Shown here one piece after another: positions 26,069 through 35,002 of a stretch of DNA of 64,000 nt. The notes under the pieces were generated by a model. That model made no database searches. It saw nothing but the letters and a program-made list of their open reading frames with translations, and was not told where the DNA came from. Numbering within the stretch: position 1 is the stretch's first letter; each line of letters begins with the position of its first letter. This DNA is from Qingrenia yutianensis (GTDB taxonomy: Bacteria > Bacillota > Clostridia > UMGS1810), in contig NZ_JACRTE010000005.1 of the NCBI RefSeq assembly GCF_014385105.1, positions 140,915 through 204,914 on the forward strand. The letters are read 5' to 3'. The translations under genes were made by a program, and so were the position numbers.

Positions 26069-28090
26069 TTGTATATTAAGGAAATAAACATAAAAACTTT
26101 CGGCGGTATCGAGAACAAAACCTATAATTTTTCCGACGGCTTGAATGTGCTTTTCGGTGCGAACGAATCGGGAAAATCGACGGTTATCGCGTTTATAAAA
26201 TACATTTTTTACGGAATTTCGGGCAGAAAAAGCGAATTTAAACGTTATGTTCCGCTTTCGGGCGAGCCGATGTGCGGAAGCATTACGGTGTGCGGCGATA
26301 ACTGTGAATACGAAATTTTCAGAACGTCAAAGGGCGCAAAAGCAAAGCAAATTTCGGTTGTGAACAAGGTAAACGGTGATGTTATGAGCGTCGATTTCGC
26401 CCAGAATATCGGCAAAAATCTATTTTCACTCGGCGAGGACGCTTTTTTGAATACGCTTTTTGTGTCCAACATTTCAAGCAAAATTTCGGGCGGTGACGGC
26501 GAAATTTCCGCGCGCCTTTCAAACCTCGCGCAAAGCGGTGACGAAAACACGTCACAGGAGAAAATTTGCAAAAAAATTGACGAAGATATTTTAAATTTGT
26601 CCTCCCCCAAGCGGAAAAACGCGGTTATTCCGACGCTTGAAACCGAACTTTCAAACCTTGACGAACGGCTTTACAAAGCGAATGAAAACAGCGGAAAATC
26701 GGTGTTGCTGGAGGAAAAATTTGCAAAAATAAAATCCGCACTCGAAAAAGCAGAGGAAGAAAAAGAAAAACTTGAACACGAAAAAAACATTGCGCGTCTC
26801 GGAGAAAACGGTGCGAGAATTGAGAAACTCCAAAACGAAATAAAATTTTCGCAAGACGAATTAAACCGATTAAACGACGAATTTTCAAGCTTTGATATGA
26901 GCGTCTACGACGGAATAAAAAATATTTCCGAGGAGGAGGAAACGCGGTTTTTAAGTGAAAAAGACGACAATTTTTCCGCACGTCTTATGATTTTGGGGGA
27001 GCGTAGGAAAAATCTTTCGTCGGGCAAAAAAACGTGGTTTGCACTGCTTATCGCGTCGCTTGCAATGATTGCGGTTTTTGCGTTTGTAATGCCTGTTTTG
27101 TGCATTGCGGCGGCGGTTTTGGGTGTTGTGAGCGCTTATCTTTACATATCAAACGGCAAAAAACTCAACGAAACGTCGGAAGAATTCGACAAAACCGAAA
27201 AACAAAAAGAGGAAAACGAGGCATTTGGCGCGAACTTTTTAAAGAAGGTCAATCTTTTGTCAAAAGCCGATTACATTTCAAAAAAGAACGCTTACACGGC
27301 GGTCTTATCGCAGAGAGAAGTGCTTAGAGCGAAGATAAATTCGGCACAAGGCACGCTTTTGTCAAAACAAAACGAACTCGAAAGCCTGTCGGACGCGCTT
27401 TTGAAAGAATACGGCGAAACCGAAAAAGACGCGCTTCTTGAAAAATTAAAATCCGCAAAACCGACCGTTTCGCAAGCCGATGCGGAAAAACTCGTCAAAG
27501 AAAAAATGAGCGAAATTGCAAATCTTATGCGCGAATTAAACAAAACGGAATTTGAAATTTATTCGGTAAAAACGGGCACAGACGACGTTTTGAGCCTTGA
27601 AGAACAGATTGAAAACACAAAATCGGCACTCAAAGAAAAACGCGCAGAGCTTGAAATAATCACATCGGCGAAAGAAATTTTTGAATACGCCGTGTCAAGC
27701 CAGCAAAGCAACTTTGCGCCGTCGCTCGCAAAAAAGGTGAGCGGAATTTTCTCGCAAATCACAAACGGCGCGCACAGCGACGTTTTGATTGACAAAACCT
27801 TCGGAGCGCGGTATAAAAAAGACGGCGGATATGCCGACGAAACAATTTTGAGCAAAGGTGCGCTCGACCAGTTGTATTTTGCGTTAAGATTTGGTATAAT
27901 AGATATGATAAACGAGAAAAATGCGCCTGTTTTTTTGGATGACGCGTTCAGCCAATACGACGATTTGCGCTTTAAAACAGTGTTTTCGTACCTTTCGGAC
28001 TACGCAAAACACACGCAGGTGATAATCTCTGCCTGCCGTGAAAATGAAATTTATCAAAATACAGATAACATAAACATAATTAAATTATAG
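26069..28090 (+). CDS. YhaN-type SMC-like ATPase (SbcC-like)
   Basis: A TTG start follows the yhaO-like stop. The 673-residue protein has an N-terminal ATPase half with Walker A FGANESGKST near residues 31-40, long coiled coils (about 175-275 and 345-530) interrupted by two hydrophobic segments at about 325-365 (WFALLIASLAMIAVFAFVMP and following), and a C-terminal half with LSKGALDQLYFALR signature and Walker B APVFLDDAFSQYDD. The membrane hairpin in the coiled coil is a YhaN feature, unlike SbcC with its zinc hook. It is the partner of the upstream nuclease. Confidence 0.9.
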   Translation: MYIKEINIKTFGGIENKTYNFSDGLNVLFGANESGKSTVIAFIKYIFYGISGRKSEFKRYVPLSGEPMCGSITVCGDNCEYEIFRTSKGAKAKQISVVNKVNGDVMSVDFAQNIGKNLFSLGEDAFLNTLFVSNISSKISGGDGEISARLSNLAQSGDENTSQEKICKKIDEDILNLSSPKRKNAVIPTLETELSNLDERLYKANENSGKSVLLEEKFAKIKSALEKAEEEKEKLEHEKNIARLGENGARIEKLQNEIKFSQDELNRLNDEFSSFDMSVYDGIKNISEEEETRFLSEKDDNFSARLMILGERRKNLSSGKKTWFALLIASLAMIAVFAFVMPVLCIAAAVLGVVSAYLYISNGKKLNETSEEFDKTEKQKEENEAFGANFLKKVNLLSKADYISKKNAYTAVLSQREVLRAKINSAQGTLLSKQNELESLSDALLKEYGETEKDALLEKLKSAKPTVSQADAEKLVKEKMSEIANLMRELNKTEFEIYSVKTGTDDVLSLEEQIENTKSALKEKRAELEIITSAKEIFEYAVSSQQSNFAPSLAKKVSGIFSQITNGAHSDVLIDKTFGARYKKDGGYADETILSKGALDQLYFALRFGIIDMINEKNAPVFLDDAFSQYDDLRFKTVFSYLSDYAKHTQVIISACRENEIYQNTDNINIIKL

Positions 28091-28102
28091 GAGGTGCTTT
28101 TT

Positions 28103-28462
28103 ATGGAAATTGTATGCGCAAAGCTTGCGAAGGGCGATGTTTTTATAAACCTTGACGTTATTGCCAAAGCGGCGGGAATTGTTGCCGAAAACTGCTACGG
28201 CGTTGTGGGTATGGCATACCGCTCCAAAAAAGACGAATTTGCAAGTTTGCTAAAAAAAGACAGTCTTACAAAAGGAATTAAGGTTTACACGGAAGATAAC
28301 AAAATTGCTGTTGATATGCACATCATTGTTGACTACGGCGTAAATATAGGCGCCGTTTCGGAAAACGTTATGAGCAACGTTAAATACCACATTGCAAACA
28401 TCACGGGTATGGAAGTTGCAAAGGTTGACGTGTATGTTGAGGGCTTCAGATTGCAAAAATAA
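28103..28462 (+). CDS. Asp23/Gls24 family protein
   Basis: The ATG at 28103 follows TAGGAGGTG; three upstream in-frame codons are not part of the gene. The 119-residue protein has the Asp23 fold signature with DVIAKAAGIVAENCYGVVGMAYR and VDMHIIVDYGVNIGAVSENVMSNVKYHI. In Firmicutes the gene directly precedes the DAK-domain protein gene, as here (yloU-yloV order), and has been linked to cell envelope homeostasis. Confidence 0.95.
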   Translation: MEIVCAKLAKGDVFINLDVIAKAAGIVAENCYGVVGMAYRSKKDEFASLLKKDSLTKGIKVYTEDNKIAVDMHIIVDYGVNIGAVSENVMSNVKYHIANITGMEVAKVDVYVEGFRLQK

Positions 28463-28472
28463 GGAGAAGAAG

Positions 28473-30086
28473 ATGGTTAAGAAAATTGACGGCACACTGT
28501 TTGCCGATATGATAATTTCAGGCGCCAACAATCTTTGCAATCAGAAAAGCATTGTTGACAACCTTAACGTTTTTCCCGTTCCCGACGGTGATACGGGCAC
28601 AAATATGTCGCTTACGATTTCCGCGGCGGTCAAAGAGATTGCGGCGAACCGCGAAAAGAGTGTTTTGGATATTTCCAAAATCATGGCGTCGGCGACGCTT
28701 CGCGGTGCAAGAGGAAATTCGGGCGTAATTTTATCACAGCTTATGCGCGGAATAAACAAAGGTCTGACGGGCGCGGACGCTGATTTTGAGGGCGTTGCGG
28801 CGGCGTTTAAATCGGCGGCGGACACCGCTTACCGCGCGGTTATGAAACCGACGGAGGGCACAATTCTCACCGTTGCGCGCGAAACTGCGGAGGCGGCGGA
28901 AAAATACGCGAAAGACGGTCTTGACGCGGTTGAATTTTTTGAAAAAATCGTAAATTCGGCGAATGAGTCGCTTGCAAAAACACAGTTTATCCTCCCCCAG
29001 CTCAAGCAGGCAGGTGTTGTAGATGCAGGCGGAAAAGGTCTTGTGTGCATTTTGGAGGGCGCGCTCGCGTTTCTCAAAACGGGTGAAATCGTTGCGCTTG
29101 ACGAAAGAGAAACACCGCTTAAAACGCAAAGCACGCCGAAAGACGTTCAGGCGGATATAAAATTCCAGTACTGCACGGAATTTTTGATTAACAAAAAGGC
29201 TAAAAACGTTGATGTATTCAAGTTTAAATCGACAATCGAATACTACGGCGACTGTATGCTTGTTATAGATGACGACGACGTGGTGAAAGTGCATATTCAC
29301 ACAAACACGCCGAACCTTGTTATCGGCGAGGCGCTCCGTCTGGGCGAACTTATCAACATTAAAATCGACAATATGCGCTATCAGCACGACGAAAAGGTTA
29401 TCACCAAAGAGGACAAAAAGAATGCCGAAAAGGAAATCGGCTTTGTTTGCGTTGCGGCGGGCGCCGGAATTAAAAAGACATTTTTCGACCTCGGCGTTGA
29501 CCACATTATTGAGGGCGGTCAGACTATGAACCCCAGCACAGAGGACATTTTGTCCGCTATTGATTTGGTGAATGCGAAAAACGTTTTTGTGTTCCCAAAC
29601 AACAAAAACATCATTCTTGCGGCGGAACAGGCGAAGGAACTTTCTGACAGAAACGTTATCGTAATTCCGACAAAAAGTATTCCGCAGGCGGTTTCCGCGC
29701 TTCTTGCATACGACGAGGATTTGCCGGTTGAGGACAACGAGGACGTTATGTGTGAGGTTATTGACGGCGTGAAGTCGGTGCAGATTACAACCGCGGTGCG
29801 CGACACAAACCTTGACGGAAACGACATCAAAACAGGCGACATTTTGGGCATTGTTGACGGAAAAATTAAAATTGTCGGCAAAAAGGACGAGGATGTTTTG
29901 ATTTCGTCGCTTGCGGAAATCGTTGACAGTGACACAGGAATCATCACCGTTTTCTGCGGTGAAGAAGTGCCCGACAAGGCAGGCGAAAAATTGAAAGCAA
30001 AACTTGAAAAGAAATTCTCCGACTGCGACGTTACCGTTATGCGCGGCGAACAGCCGATTTATTCGTATATCGCGTCGGCGGAATAG
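28473..30086 (+). CDS. DAK2/DhaL-domain protein YloV (FakA-like fatty acid kinase subunit)
   Basis: The ATG at 28473 follows AAGGAG; the longer open frame overlaps the previous gene and is not used. The 537-residue protein has an N-terminal DhaL domain with the ATP/Mg motif VFPVPDGDTGTNMSLT near residue 35 and GARGNSGVILSQ near 80, a middle domain, and a C-terminal DegV-like region. In Staphylococcus FakA phosphorylates fatty acids delivered by DegV-type FakB proteins. No fakB gene is in this window. Confidence 0.92.
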   Translation: MVKKIDGTLFADMIISGANNLCNQKSIVDNLNVFPVPDGDTGTNMSLTISAAVKEIAANREKSVLDISKIMASATLRGARGNSGVILSQLMRGINKGLTGADADFEGVAAAFKSAADTAYRAVMKPTEGTILTVARETAEAAEKYAKDGLDAVEFFEKIVNSANESLAKTQFILPQLKQAGVVDAGGKGLVCILEGALAFLKTGEIVALDERETPLKTQSTPKDVQADIKFQYCTEFLINKKAKNVDVFKFKSTIEYYGDCMLVIDDDDVVKVHIHTNTPNLVIGEALRLGELINIKIDNMRYQHDEKVITKEDKKNAEKEIGFVCVAAGAGIKKTFFDLGVDHIIEGGQTMNPSTEDILSAIDLVNAKNVFVFPNNKNIILAAEQAKELSDRNVIVIPTKSIPQAVSALLAYDEDLPVEDNEDVMCEVIDGVKSVQITTAVRDTNLDGNDIKTGDILGIVDGKIKIVGKKDEDVLISSLAEIVDSDTGIITVFCGEEVPDKAGEKLKAKLEKKFSDCDVTVMRGEQPIYSYIASAE

Positions 30087-30095
30087 GTAAATTTT

Positions 30096-32162
30096 ATGGA
30101 TTTTCAAAGTTACATAAAAACGCTCAACACCGACGTTACCTACATTAAGGGCGTCGGTGAAAAGCGAAAAATTATGCTTAACCGTCTGTCGCTTTACAAC
30201 GTCTGGGATATTATTTACAATTTTCCCAAAGACTACGAGGACAGGCGGACTTTTGTTAAAATATGCGATGCTAAAGAGGGCGAAAGATGCTGTATAAAGG
30301 CTGTTTTGTCCTCATTTCCTATGCAGAAAAGAATTAAAAAGAACATTGTTTTGTGTGCTCTGCCCGTAAACGACGGCACGGGAGTTATTTTCGTGAAATG
30401 GTTTTCAAACCCGAAATATCCCGTGAAATTCGACCTCGGCGCAGGGTATATTTTTTACGGCAAGGTGACGAAAAATTTCGGAAAACTTGAGCTGGAAATG
30501 CTTGAGGCAGAGCGCGCGGACAACGCTGAAAACGTGCTTAAAATTATGCCCGTTTACCACCTTACAAAAGGCGTTACACAGAAATTTGTGCGCGGCACGG
30601 TGAAAAATGCGTTTGACAAATTCGATATATTTTACGATATTTTCGACGATTTTACACGCGAGAGATACTCGCTCTGTTCGCTTGATTTTGCACTCCGGCA
30701 GATGCACTTTCCGTCAGACTTTGAAACGCTTGCAAAGGCGCGCGAACGGCTCGTTTTTGAGGAACTTTTCATACTTCAGCTTTCGCTTTTATACATTCGC
30801 AAAAACCGCGAACAAAAAACTACCGAGCGCGTGCGCGACATATCATATAAGGAAGAATTTGAAAAAACTCTGCCGTTCACGCTGACCGGCGCACAACAAA
30901 ACGTTCTTAATGAAGTGCTTTGCGATTTGCAGAGCGAAAAATGCGCAAACAGACTTATTCAGGGTGACGTGGGAAGCGGAAAAACCGTCATCGCCGCCGC
31001 GGCAATGTACGTCTGCGTGAAAAACGGTTTTCAGTCGGCACTTATGGCGCCCACCGAAATTCTGGCGGTTCAGCACTACGAAACGCTCAAAAAAATGTTT
31101 GACGGACGTGTTAACATCTGCCTTTTAACGTCGTCGACAAAGGGCAAAAAAAAGCTCTACGAGGCTATTGAAAACGGTGAATTTGACGTTATAATCGGCA
31201 CACACGCTCTGCTTAACGACAACGTAAAAATTCCGAAACTTATTCTTGCCGTCACAGACGAACAGCACCGTTTCGGCGTAAATCAGCGTTCCGTTTTGTC
31301 GGCAAAAACAAAGGCGTGCAACGTGCTTGTTATGAGCGCGACGCCCATTCCGCGCACTCTTGCGCTGATTTTATACGGCGATTTGGATATATCAATCGTA
31401 AATTCTATGCCGAAAGGACGGCAGAAAATCGACACCTTCTGCGTGAACGAATCGTATCGCAAACGCGCATATTCGTTTGTGGAAAAGGAAATCGAGAAAG
31501 GCAGACAGGCGTACATCGTGTGTCCGCTTATCGACGAAAGCGAAAATCTCGACGTTATGTCGGGCGAAAAAATGTTTGCGCACCTTGCAAACGAGGTGTT
31601 CCCCACGCGGAAAATCGGGCTTTTGCACGGCAAAATGAAAGCGGACGAAAAGGACAAAGTTATGCAGTCGTTCAAAAACGGCGAACTTGACATTTTGGTG
31701 TCCACAACCGTTATCGAGGTCGGCGTGGACGTTCCCAACGCAACGATTATGCTGATTGAAAATGCCGAAAGATTCGGACTTTCCCAGCTTCACCAGCTCC
31801 GCGGACGCGTCGGCAGGGGCGAACACAAGTCATACTGCATACTTTTCTGCAACGCGCTTGACAACGAGAAAACCGCCGAGCGAATGAAAATTATGGTTAA
31901 ATCGTCCGACGGATTTGAAATTGCGAAAAAAGACCTTGAACTGCGCGGATTCGGTGAATTTTTCGGAACGCGCCAGCACGGCTTGCCGACACTTAAAGTT
32001 GCAAATCTTTTCACCGATTTGGAAATTTTAAAGCACGCGCAAAAGCTTTGTTATGAAGTTTTGTCGCGCGACCCGAACCTTAAACACACGCAAAACAGAC
32101 TTATTTTTGCGCGTATCAAAGCGCTTTTTAATAAATTTGACGGGCGCGATATTTTTAATTAG
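30096..32162 (+). CDS. recG: ATP-dependent DNA helicase RecG
   Basis: The 688-residue protein has an N-terminal wedge/OB domain (about 60-170) and a superfamily 2 helicase core: Walker A QGDVGSGKTVIAAAA near residue 290, motif II as DEQH in VTDEQHRFGVNQR, motif III MSATPIPRTLAL, and motif VI region QLHQLRGRVGRG. RecG remodels stalled replication forks and recombination intermediates. It closes the long plus-strand operon and is followed by a terminator. Confidence 0.97.
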   Translation: MDFQSYIKTLNTDVTYIKGVGEKRKIMLNRLSLYNVWDIIYNFPKDYEDRRTFVKICDAKEGERCCIKAVLSSFPMQKRIKKNIVLCALPVNDGTGVIFVKWFSNPKYPVKFDLGAGYIFYGKVTKNFGKLELEMLEAERADNAENVLKIMPVYHLTKGVTQKFVRGTVKNAFDKFDIFYDIFDDFTRERYSLCSLDFALRQMHFPSDFETLAKARERLVFEELFILQLSLLYIRKNREQKTTERVRDISYKEEFEKTLPFTLTGAQQNVLNEVLCDLQSEKCANRLIQGDVGSGKTVIAAAAMYVCVKNGFQSALMAPTEILAVQHYETLKKMFDGRVNICLLTSSTKGKKKLYEAIENGEFDVIIGTHALLNDNVKIPKLILAVTDEQHRFGVNQRSVLSAKTKACNVLVMSATPIPRTLALILYGDLDISIVNSMPKGRQKIDTFCVNESYRKRAYSFVEKEIEKGRQAYIVCPLIDESENLDVMSGEKMFAHLANEVFPTRKIGLLHGKMKADEKDKVMQSFKNGELDILVSTTVIEVGVDVPNATIMLIENAERFGLSQLHQLRGRVGRGEHKSYCILFCNALDNEKTAERMKIMVKSSDGFEIAKKDLELRGFGEFFGTRQHGLPTLKVANLFTDLEILKHAQKLCYEVLSRDPNLKHTQNRLIFARIKALFNKFDGRDIFN

Positions 32163-32171
32163 AACAAAACA

Positions 32172-32197
32172 AAAGCCGTTTGTAAAAACGGCTTTTT
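32172..32197. terminator. Intrinsic terminator between recG and the antiporter gene
   Basis: AAAGCCGTTT (32172-32181) pairs with AAACGGCTTT (32186-32195) across a 4-nt loop, followed by TT CA on the plus strand and preceded by an A-run, so it can end both convergent transcripts. Confidence 0.8.
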
Positions 32198-32213
32198 CAT
32201 ATTTTAAAGCTTG

Positions 32214-33818
32214 TTATGAGTGAACTTCGCTGTCGTTGATAACAAGAATATCGTTGTTTTTTATCACGGTGTTTCCTTTCGGAATGATGATTTTTCCGCG
32301 GCGGCGAATCATAATTATAAGCTTCCGGTCGTACGCTATATCTTTAAGCGCCCTGCCCGAAAAACCGTCATTTTCCTCAACCGTGATTTCATAAAGGTGG
32401 ACGTCGCTTGCGCCGTCGCTCGCCTTACCGCTCAAAATAAGGCTGTCGCCCTCTTTAAGCACCGTTTTTCCGTTGGGTACAAGCTTTTTGCCGTCACGGA
32501 TTATCAGCACCAAAATCGACTCGGGAGGAAAGGTGATTTCACGGATTTCCTTCCCTATCCAAGCGTGATTTTCGGGAATTTTAAACTCTATAAACTGTAC
32601 CGCAACCTCGTCGGTATAGTCGGTAAATGTTTTCATAACGTCGGCTTTTTCGTCTATCATATCAAGCACGCGCGCGATTTTCGGAATGAGCGAACCTTGC
32701 ACCAAAATTGAAAAAAGCACCACGAAAAACACGATATGAAAAATGTCGTTGTCCACAACAGCAGGGTTTATCACCGCCATAATGGCAAAAACTATGGACG
32801 CCGCGCCTCTCATTCCCGCCCACGACACAAACAGAAATTCTTTAAATCTGCATTTTAACGGAAACATTATGACCGACACCGCAACGGGGCGCGCAGCGAA
32901 CGTCAAAAACAGCGCGAGCAAAAGTCCCGTTGCAAAAACTGTGCCGAGTTTTGTGGGAAACGACAAAAGTCCGAGCAGAAAGAACAGAACCATCTGCATA
33001 AGCGAGGTTACGCCGTCGAAAAAATTCACCAGTCCCGTTTTGTTTGAAAGCTTGGTATTTCCCAGTATTATACCCGTTATGTAAACCGAAAGATAACCGT
33101 TTCCGCCGAAATACGACGGCAGTGCGTAGGACAAAACCGCAACCCCGACTATGAAAATCATATCAAATCCCGACGCGGAAACCTTGAAATTTTTCAAAAT
33201 CCAAATCGCGATATATGCGATGGCTGCGCCGAAAATCAAGCCGTAAACAACCTGTGCAAAAAGCATATACACCGCGGACTGCGCCTTCATACCGCCGTTC
33301 ATCAGCGTCAGCACAATCACTGTGAGCATATACGAAAACGGGTCGTTGCTTCCGCTTTCAACCTCCAAAAGCGATGCGCAGTTATATTTTAAATTGAGCC
33401 GTTTCGACCTCAAAATCGAGAAAACCGACGCCGCGTCGGTGGAGGATATGACCGCGCCGATAAGAAAACTTTCGAGAACTGCTATTTTTAAAACAAAATG
33501 ACAGAAAAGCCCCACAAGCCCGGCAGTGAAAAACGTTCCGAACGACGAAAGAAGCACCGCTTTTGCAAGAACGGGACGCGCAAAGTTCATATTTGTGCCG
33601 AATCCGCCGTAAAACATAATGAAAATAAGCGCGACCGAACATATCCGCTCGGCAAAAATGTAGTCGTCAAACGGAATATGCACAACTCCGTCCGACCCGA
33701 AAAACATTCCGAGCAGAATAAACGCGAGCAGTGCCGGTATGCCGACCTTGCTTGACAGGCGGTTGAAAAGCACGCACGCGAATATCACAACCGACGCCAT
33801 AATGAGAACTGCCGTCAT
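32214..33818 (-). CDS. CPA1-family cation:proton antiporter with regulatory C-terminal domain (NhaP2/CvrA-like)
   Basis: The 534-residue protein has about 12-13 membrane segments over residues 1-395, with the CPA1 features GAVISSTDAASVFSILRS (ion-binding Asp) and SWAGMRGAASIVFAIMA. The soluble C-terminus contains two TrkA-C/RCK-C-like lobes, around 410-465 and 470-530 (LILSGKASD, IIPKGNTVIKNNDILVIND). Such proteins exchange K+ or Na+ for protons, with the RCK-C part sensing ligand. It is transcribed alone from its own promoter. The ion specificity cannot be told. Confidence 0.92.
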   Translation of the reverse strand: MTAVLIMASVVIFACVLFNRLSSKVGIPALLAFILLGMFFGSDGVVHIPFDDYIFAERICSVALIFIMFYGGFGTNMNFARPVLAKAVLLSSFGTFFTAGLVGLFCHFVLKIAVLESFLIGAVISSTDAASVFSILRSKRLNLKYNCASLLEVESGSNDPFSYMLTVIVLTLMNGGMKAQSAVYMLFAQVVYGLIFGAAIAYIAIWILKNFKVSASGFDMIFIVGVAVLSYALPSYFGGNGYLSVYITGIILGNTKLSNKTGLVNFFDGVTSLMQMVLFFLLGLLSFPTKLGTVFATGLLLALFLTFAARPVAVSVIMFPLKCRFKEFLFVSWAGMRGAASIVFAIMAVINPAVVDNDIFHIVFFVVLFSILVQGSLIPKIARVLDMIDEKADVMKTFTDYTDEVAVQFIEFKIPENHAWIGKEIREITFPPESILVLIIRDGKKLVPNGKTVLKEGDSLILSGKASDGASDVHLYEITVEENDGFSGRALKDIAYDRKLIIMIRRRGKIIIPKGNTVIKNNDILVINDSEVHS

Positions 33819-33852
33819 TTTGCCTCACCTCTTTTTTCAAAAATATGGTTTA

Positions 33853-33881
33853 ATTATATCAAAATTTTATGCGCAAGTCTA
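33853..33881 (-). promoter_or_regulatory. Probable promoter of the antiporter gene
   Basis: Minus strand TAGACT (33876-33881) and a perfect TATAAT (33853-33858) with 17-base spacing, about 35 bases upstream of the start. The -35 matches four of six positions. Confidence 0.55.
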
Positions 33882-33920
33882 CAATTTATTGTAAAATTTT
33901 ATCAACTTTATAAAATTTTC

Positions 33921-33949
33921 TTGACATATTGTTTTGTTTGGTGTATGAT
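33921..33949 (+). promoter_or_regulatory. Sigma-A promoter of tcdA
   Basis: A perfect TTGACA (33921-33926), 17-base spacer and TATGAT (33944-33949), 63 bases before the tcdA start. Confidence 0.75.
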
Positions 33950-34012
33950 TAAAGCATACAAAACATACCGAAACGGTAAGAATTGAAAATTTGCTTTTTG
34001 CAGAGGATAAAA

Positions 34013-34750
34013 ATGTCGGAAAAATTCATTCGCACCGCCCTTTTGTTCGGGCACGAAAAAATGAATATTTTGAAAAATTCGCATATCGCCGTTTTCGGAA
34101 TAGGCGGTGTGGGCGGTCACTGTGCCGAGGCGCTTGTGCGCAGCGGTGTCGGAAAAATCGACCTTATCGACAGCGACAAAGTTTGCGAATCGAACATAAA
34201 CCGCCAGATTATCGCGACGGTAAAAAGCATAGGAATGTATAAAACCGACGCGGCGAGAGAGCGTTTTCTCGATATAAACCCCGATGCGGAAATTAACACT
34301 TTTAACGTTTTCTACACCCCCGAAACGGCGCATTTGTTCGATTTTTCAAAATACGACTGTATCGTTGACGCGATTGACACCGTGACGGGAAAGATTGAGC
34401 TTATTGTAAACGCGGATAAGGCAAACACGCCGATTATCAGCTCAATGGGCGCCGGAAACAAGATAAACCCCGATATGTTTGAGGTGTCGGACATTTACAA
34501 AACCGAAATTTGTCCGCTTGCAAGGGTTATGCGCCGTGAGCTTAAAAAACGCGGAATTAAAAAGCTTAAAGTTGTTTATTCAAAAGAAAAACCCTTGACG
34601 CCGATTTTGGAAATCGCGCAGACCGAAGAGGGTTTCGGCGAAAGCAAGCGCCGTCAGACACCCGGAAGCACGGCATTTTCGCCGTCGGTTGCAGGGCTTA
34701 TCATTGCCGGCGAAATTATAAAGGATTTAACGCATACAAAAAACGTATGA
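34013..34750 (+). CDS. tcdA: tRNA threonylcarbamoyladenosine dehydratase (TcdA/CsdL, ThiF/E1-like)
   Basis: The ATG at 34013 follows AGAGGA; ten upstream in-frame codons are not used. The 245-residue protein is an E1-like adenylating enzyme: FGIGGVGGHCAEALVRSGVGKIDLIDSD is the nucleotide-binding GxGGxG segment near residue 24, followed by NINRQIIA, DAIDTVTGK and a C-terminal GSTAFSPSVAGLIIA motif characteristic of TcdA. It cyclises t6A to ct6A at position 37 of ANN-decoding tRNAs. No sulfurase partner gene is adjacent. The metNIQ leader promoter starts two bases after its stop codon. Confidence 0.94.
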   Translation: MSEKFIRTALLFGHEKMNILKNSHIAVFGIGGVGGHCAEALVRSGVGKIDLIDSDKVCESNINRQIIATVKSIGMYKTDAARERFLDINPDAEINTFNVFYTPETAHLFDFSKYDCIVDAIDTVTGKIELIVNADKANTPIISSMGAGNKINPDMFEVSDIYKTEICPLARVMRRELKKRGIKKLKVVYSKEKPLTPILEIAQTEEGFGESKRRQTPGSTAFSPSVAGLIIAGEIIKDLTHTKNV

Positions 34751-34751
34751 C

Positions 34752-34780
34752 TTGACAAACGAAGTTTCGTTTGATATAAT
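34752..34780 (+). promoter_or_regulatory. Sigma-A promoter of the metNIQ leader with an inverted repeat in its spacer
   Basis: Perfect TTGACA (34752-34757), 17-base spacer and perfect TATAAT (34775-34780). The spacer is filled by the inverted repeat AAACGAA-GT-TTCGTTT (34757-34772), placed where a repressor would block RNA polymerase. I cannot name the regulator. Confidence 0.88.
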
Positions 34781-34813
34781 GAAAAAGATGTTTTTACATT
34801 GAGGTGAATTTTT

Positions 34814-34912
34814 ATGAAGAGCGTATTTTCAACCTTAACAATGATGTATATGTGCACATTTTTCGGTATGTGCCGCTTTTCAAGTGCAAAAAAATCTGCC
34901 TGTTTTATGTAA
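34814..34912 (+). CDS. Met/Cys-rich leader peptide of the metNIQ operon (32 residues)
   Basis: A GAGGTG site (34801-34806) lies seven bases before an ATG that opens a 32-codon frame ending in TAA at 34910-34912. The peptide begins MKSVFSTLTMMYMC and ends KKSACFM. It has six methionines (positions 1, 10, 11, 13, 19, 32) and three cysteines (14, 20, 30), an extreme enrichment for sulfur amino acids. It sits between a perfect promoter and an intrinsic terminator in front of a methionine transporter operon. The design matches a ribosome-stalling leader peptide that reports on charged Met-tRNA and perhaps Cys-tRNA. Translation itself is not shown, only inferred. Confidence 0.8.
   Translation: MKSVFSTLTMMYMCTFFGMCRFSSAKKSACFM
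34854..34873 (+). promoter_or_regulatory. Possible pause hairpin within the leader coding region
   Basis: GCACAT (34854-34859) pairs with ATGTGC (34868-34873) around an 8-nt loop TTTTCGGT. It covers leader codons Cys14 to Cys20, where classical attenuators place the 1:2 hairpin that pauses RNA polymerase until the ribosome arrives. Confidence 0.5.
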
Positions 34913-34950
34913 ATCAAACAATTTTTGCAATCATTTAAACATAAATCAGG
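34899..34950 (+). promoter_or_regulatory. Predicted antiterminator of the metNIQ attenuator
   Basis: CCTGTTTTATGT (34899-34910), which spans the last leader codons Cys-Phe-Met and the first base of the stop, is complementary to ACATAAATCAGG (34939-34950) at 11 of 12 positions. The downstream strand includes the 5' arm of the terminator, so the two structures exclude each other. A ribosome stalled at the upstream Met/Cys codons leaves this segment free; a ribosome that reaches the stop codon covers it. Confidence 0.65.
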
Positions 34951-34971
34951 AAGAAAATTCCTGATTTTTTT
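34943..34971 (+). terminator. Attenuator terminator upstream of metN
   Basis: AAATCAGGAA (34943-34952) pairs perfectly with TTCCTGATTT (34958-34967), 5-nt loop GAAAA, followed by TTTT. It lies between the leader peptide and metN. An outer pairing of TTTTTGCAAT (34922-34931) with ATTGCAAAA (34972-34980) could extend the structure. Confidence 0.88.
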
Positions 34972-35002
34972 ATTGCAAAATTAAGGAGCTGAAATTTTAG
35001 CT

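Noticed and set aside
34752..35002. SAM riboswitch or T-box in the metNIQ leader
   Set aside because: The leader is too short and lacks the SAM-I core or the T-box AGGGUGGNACCGCG sequence; a translated leader peptide explains it better.
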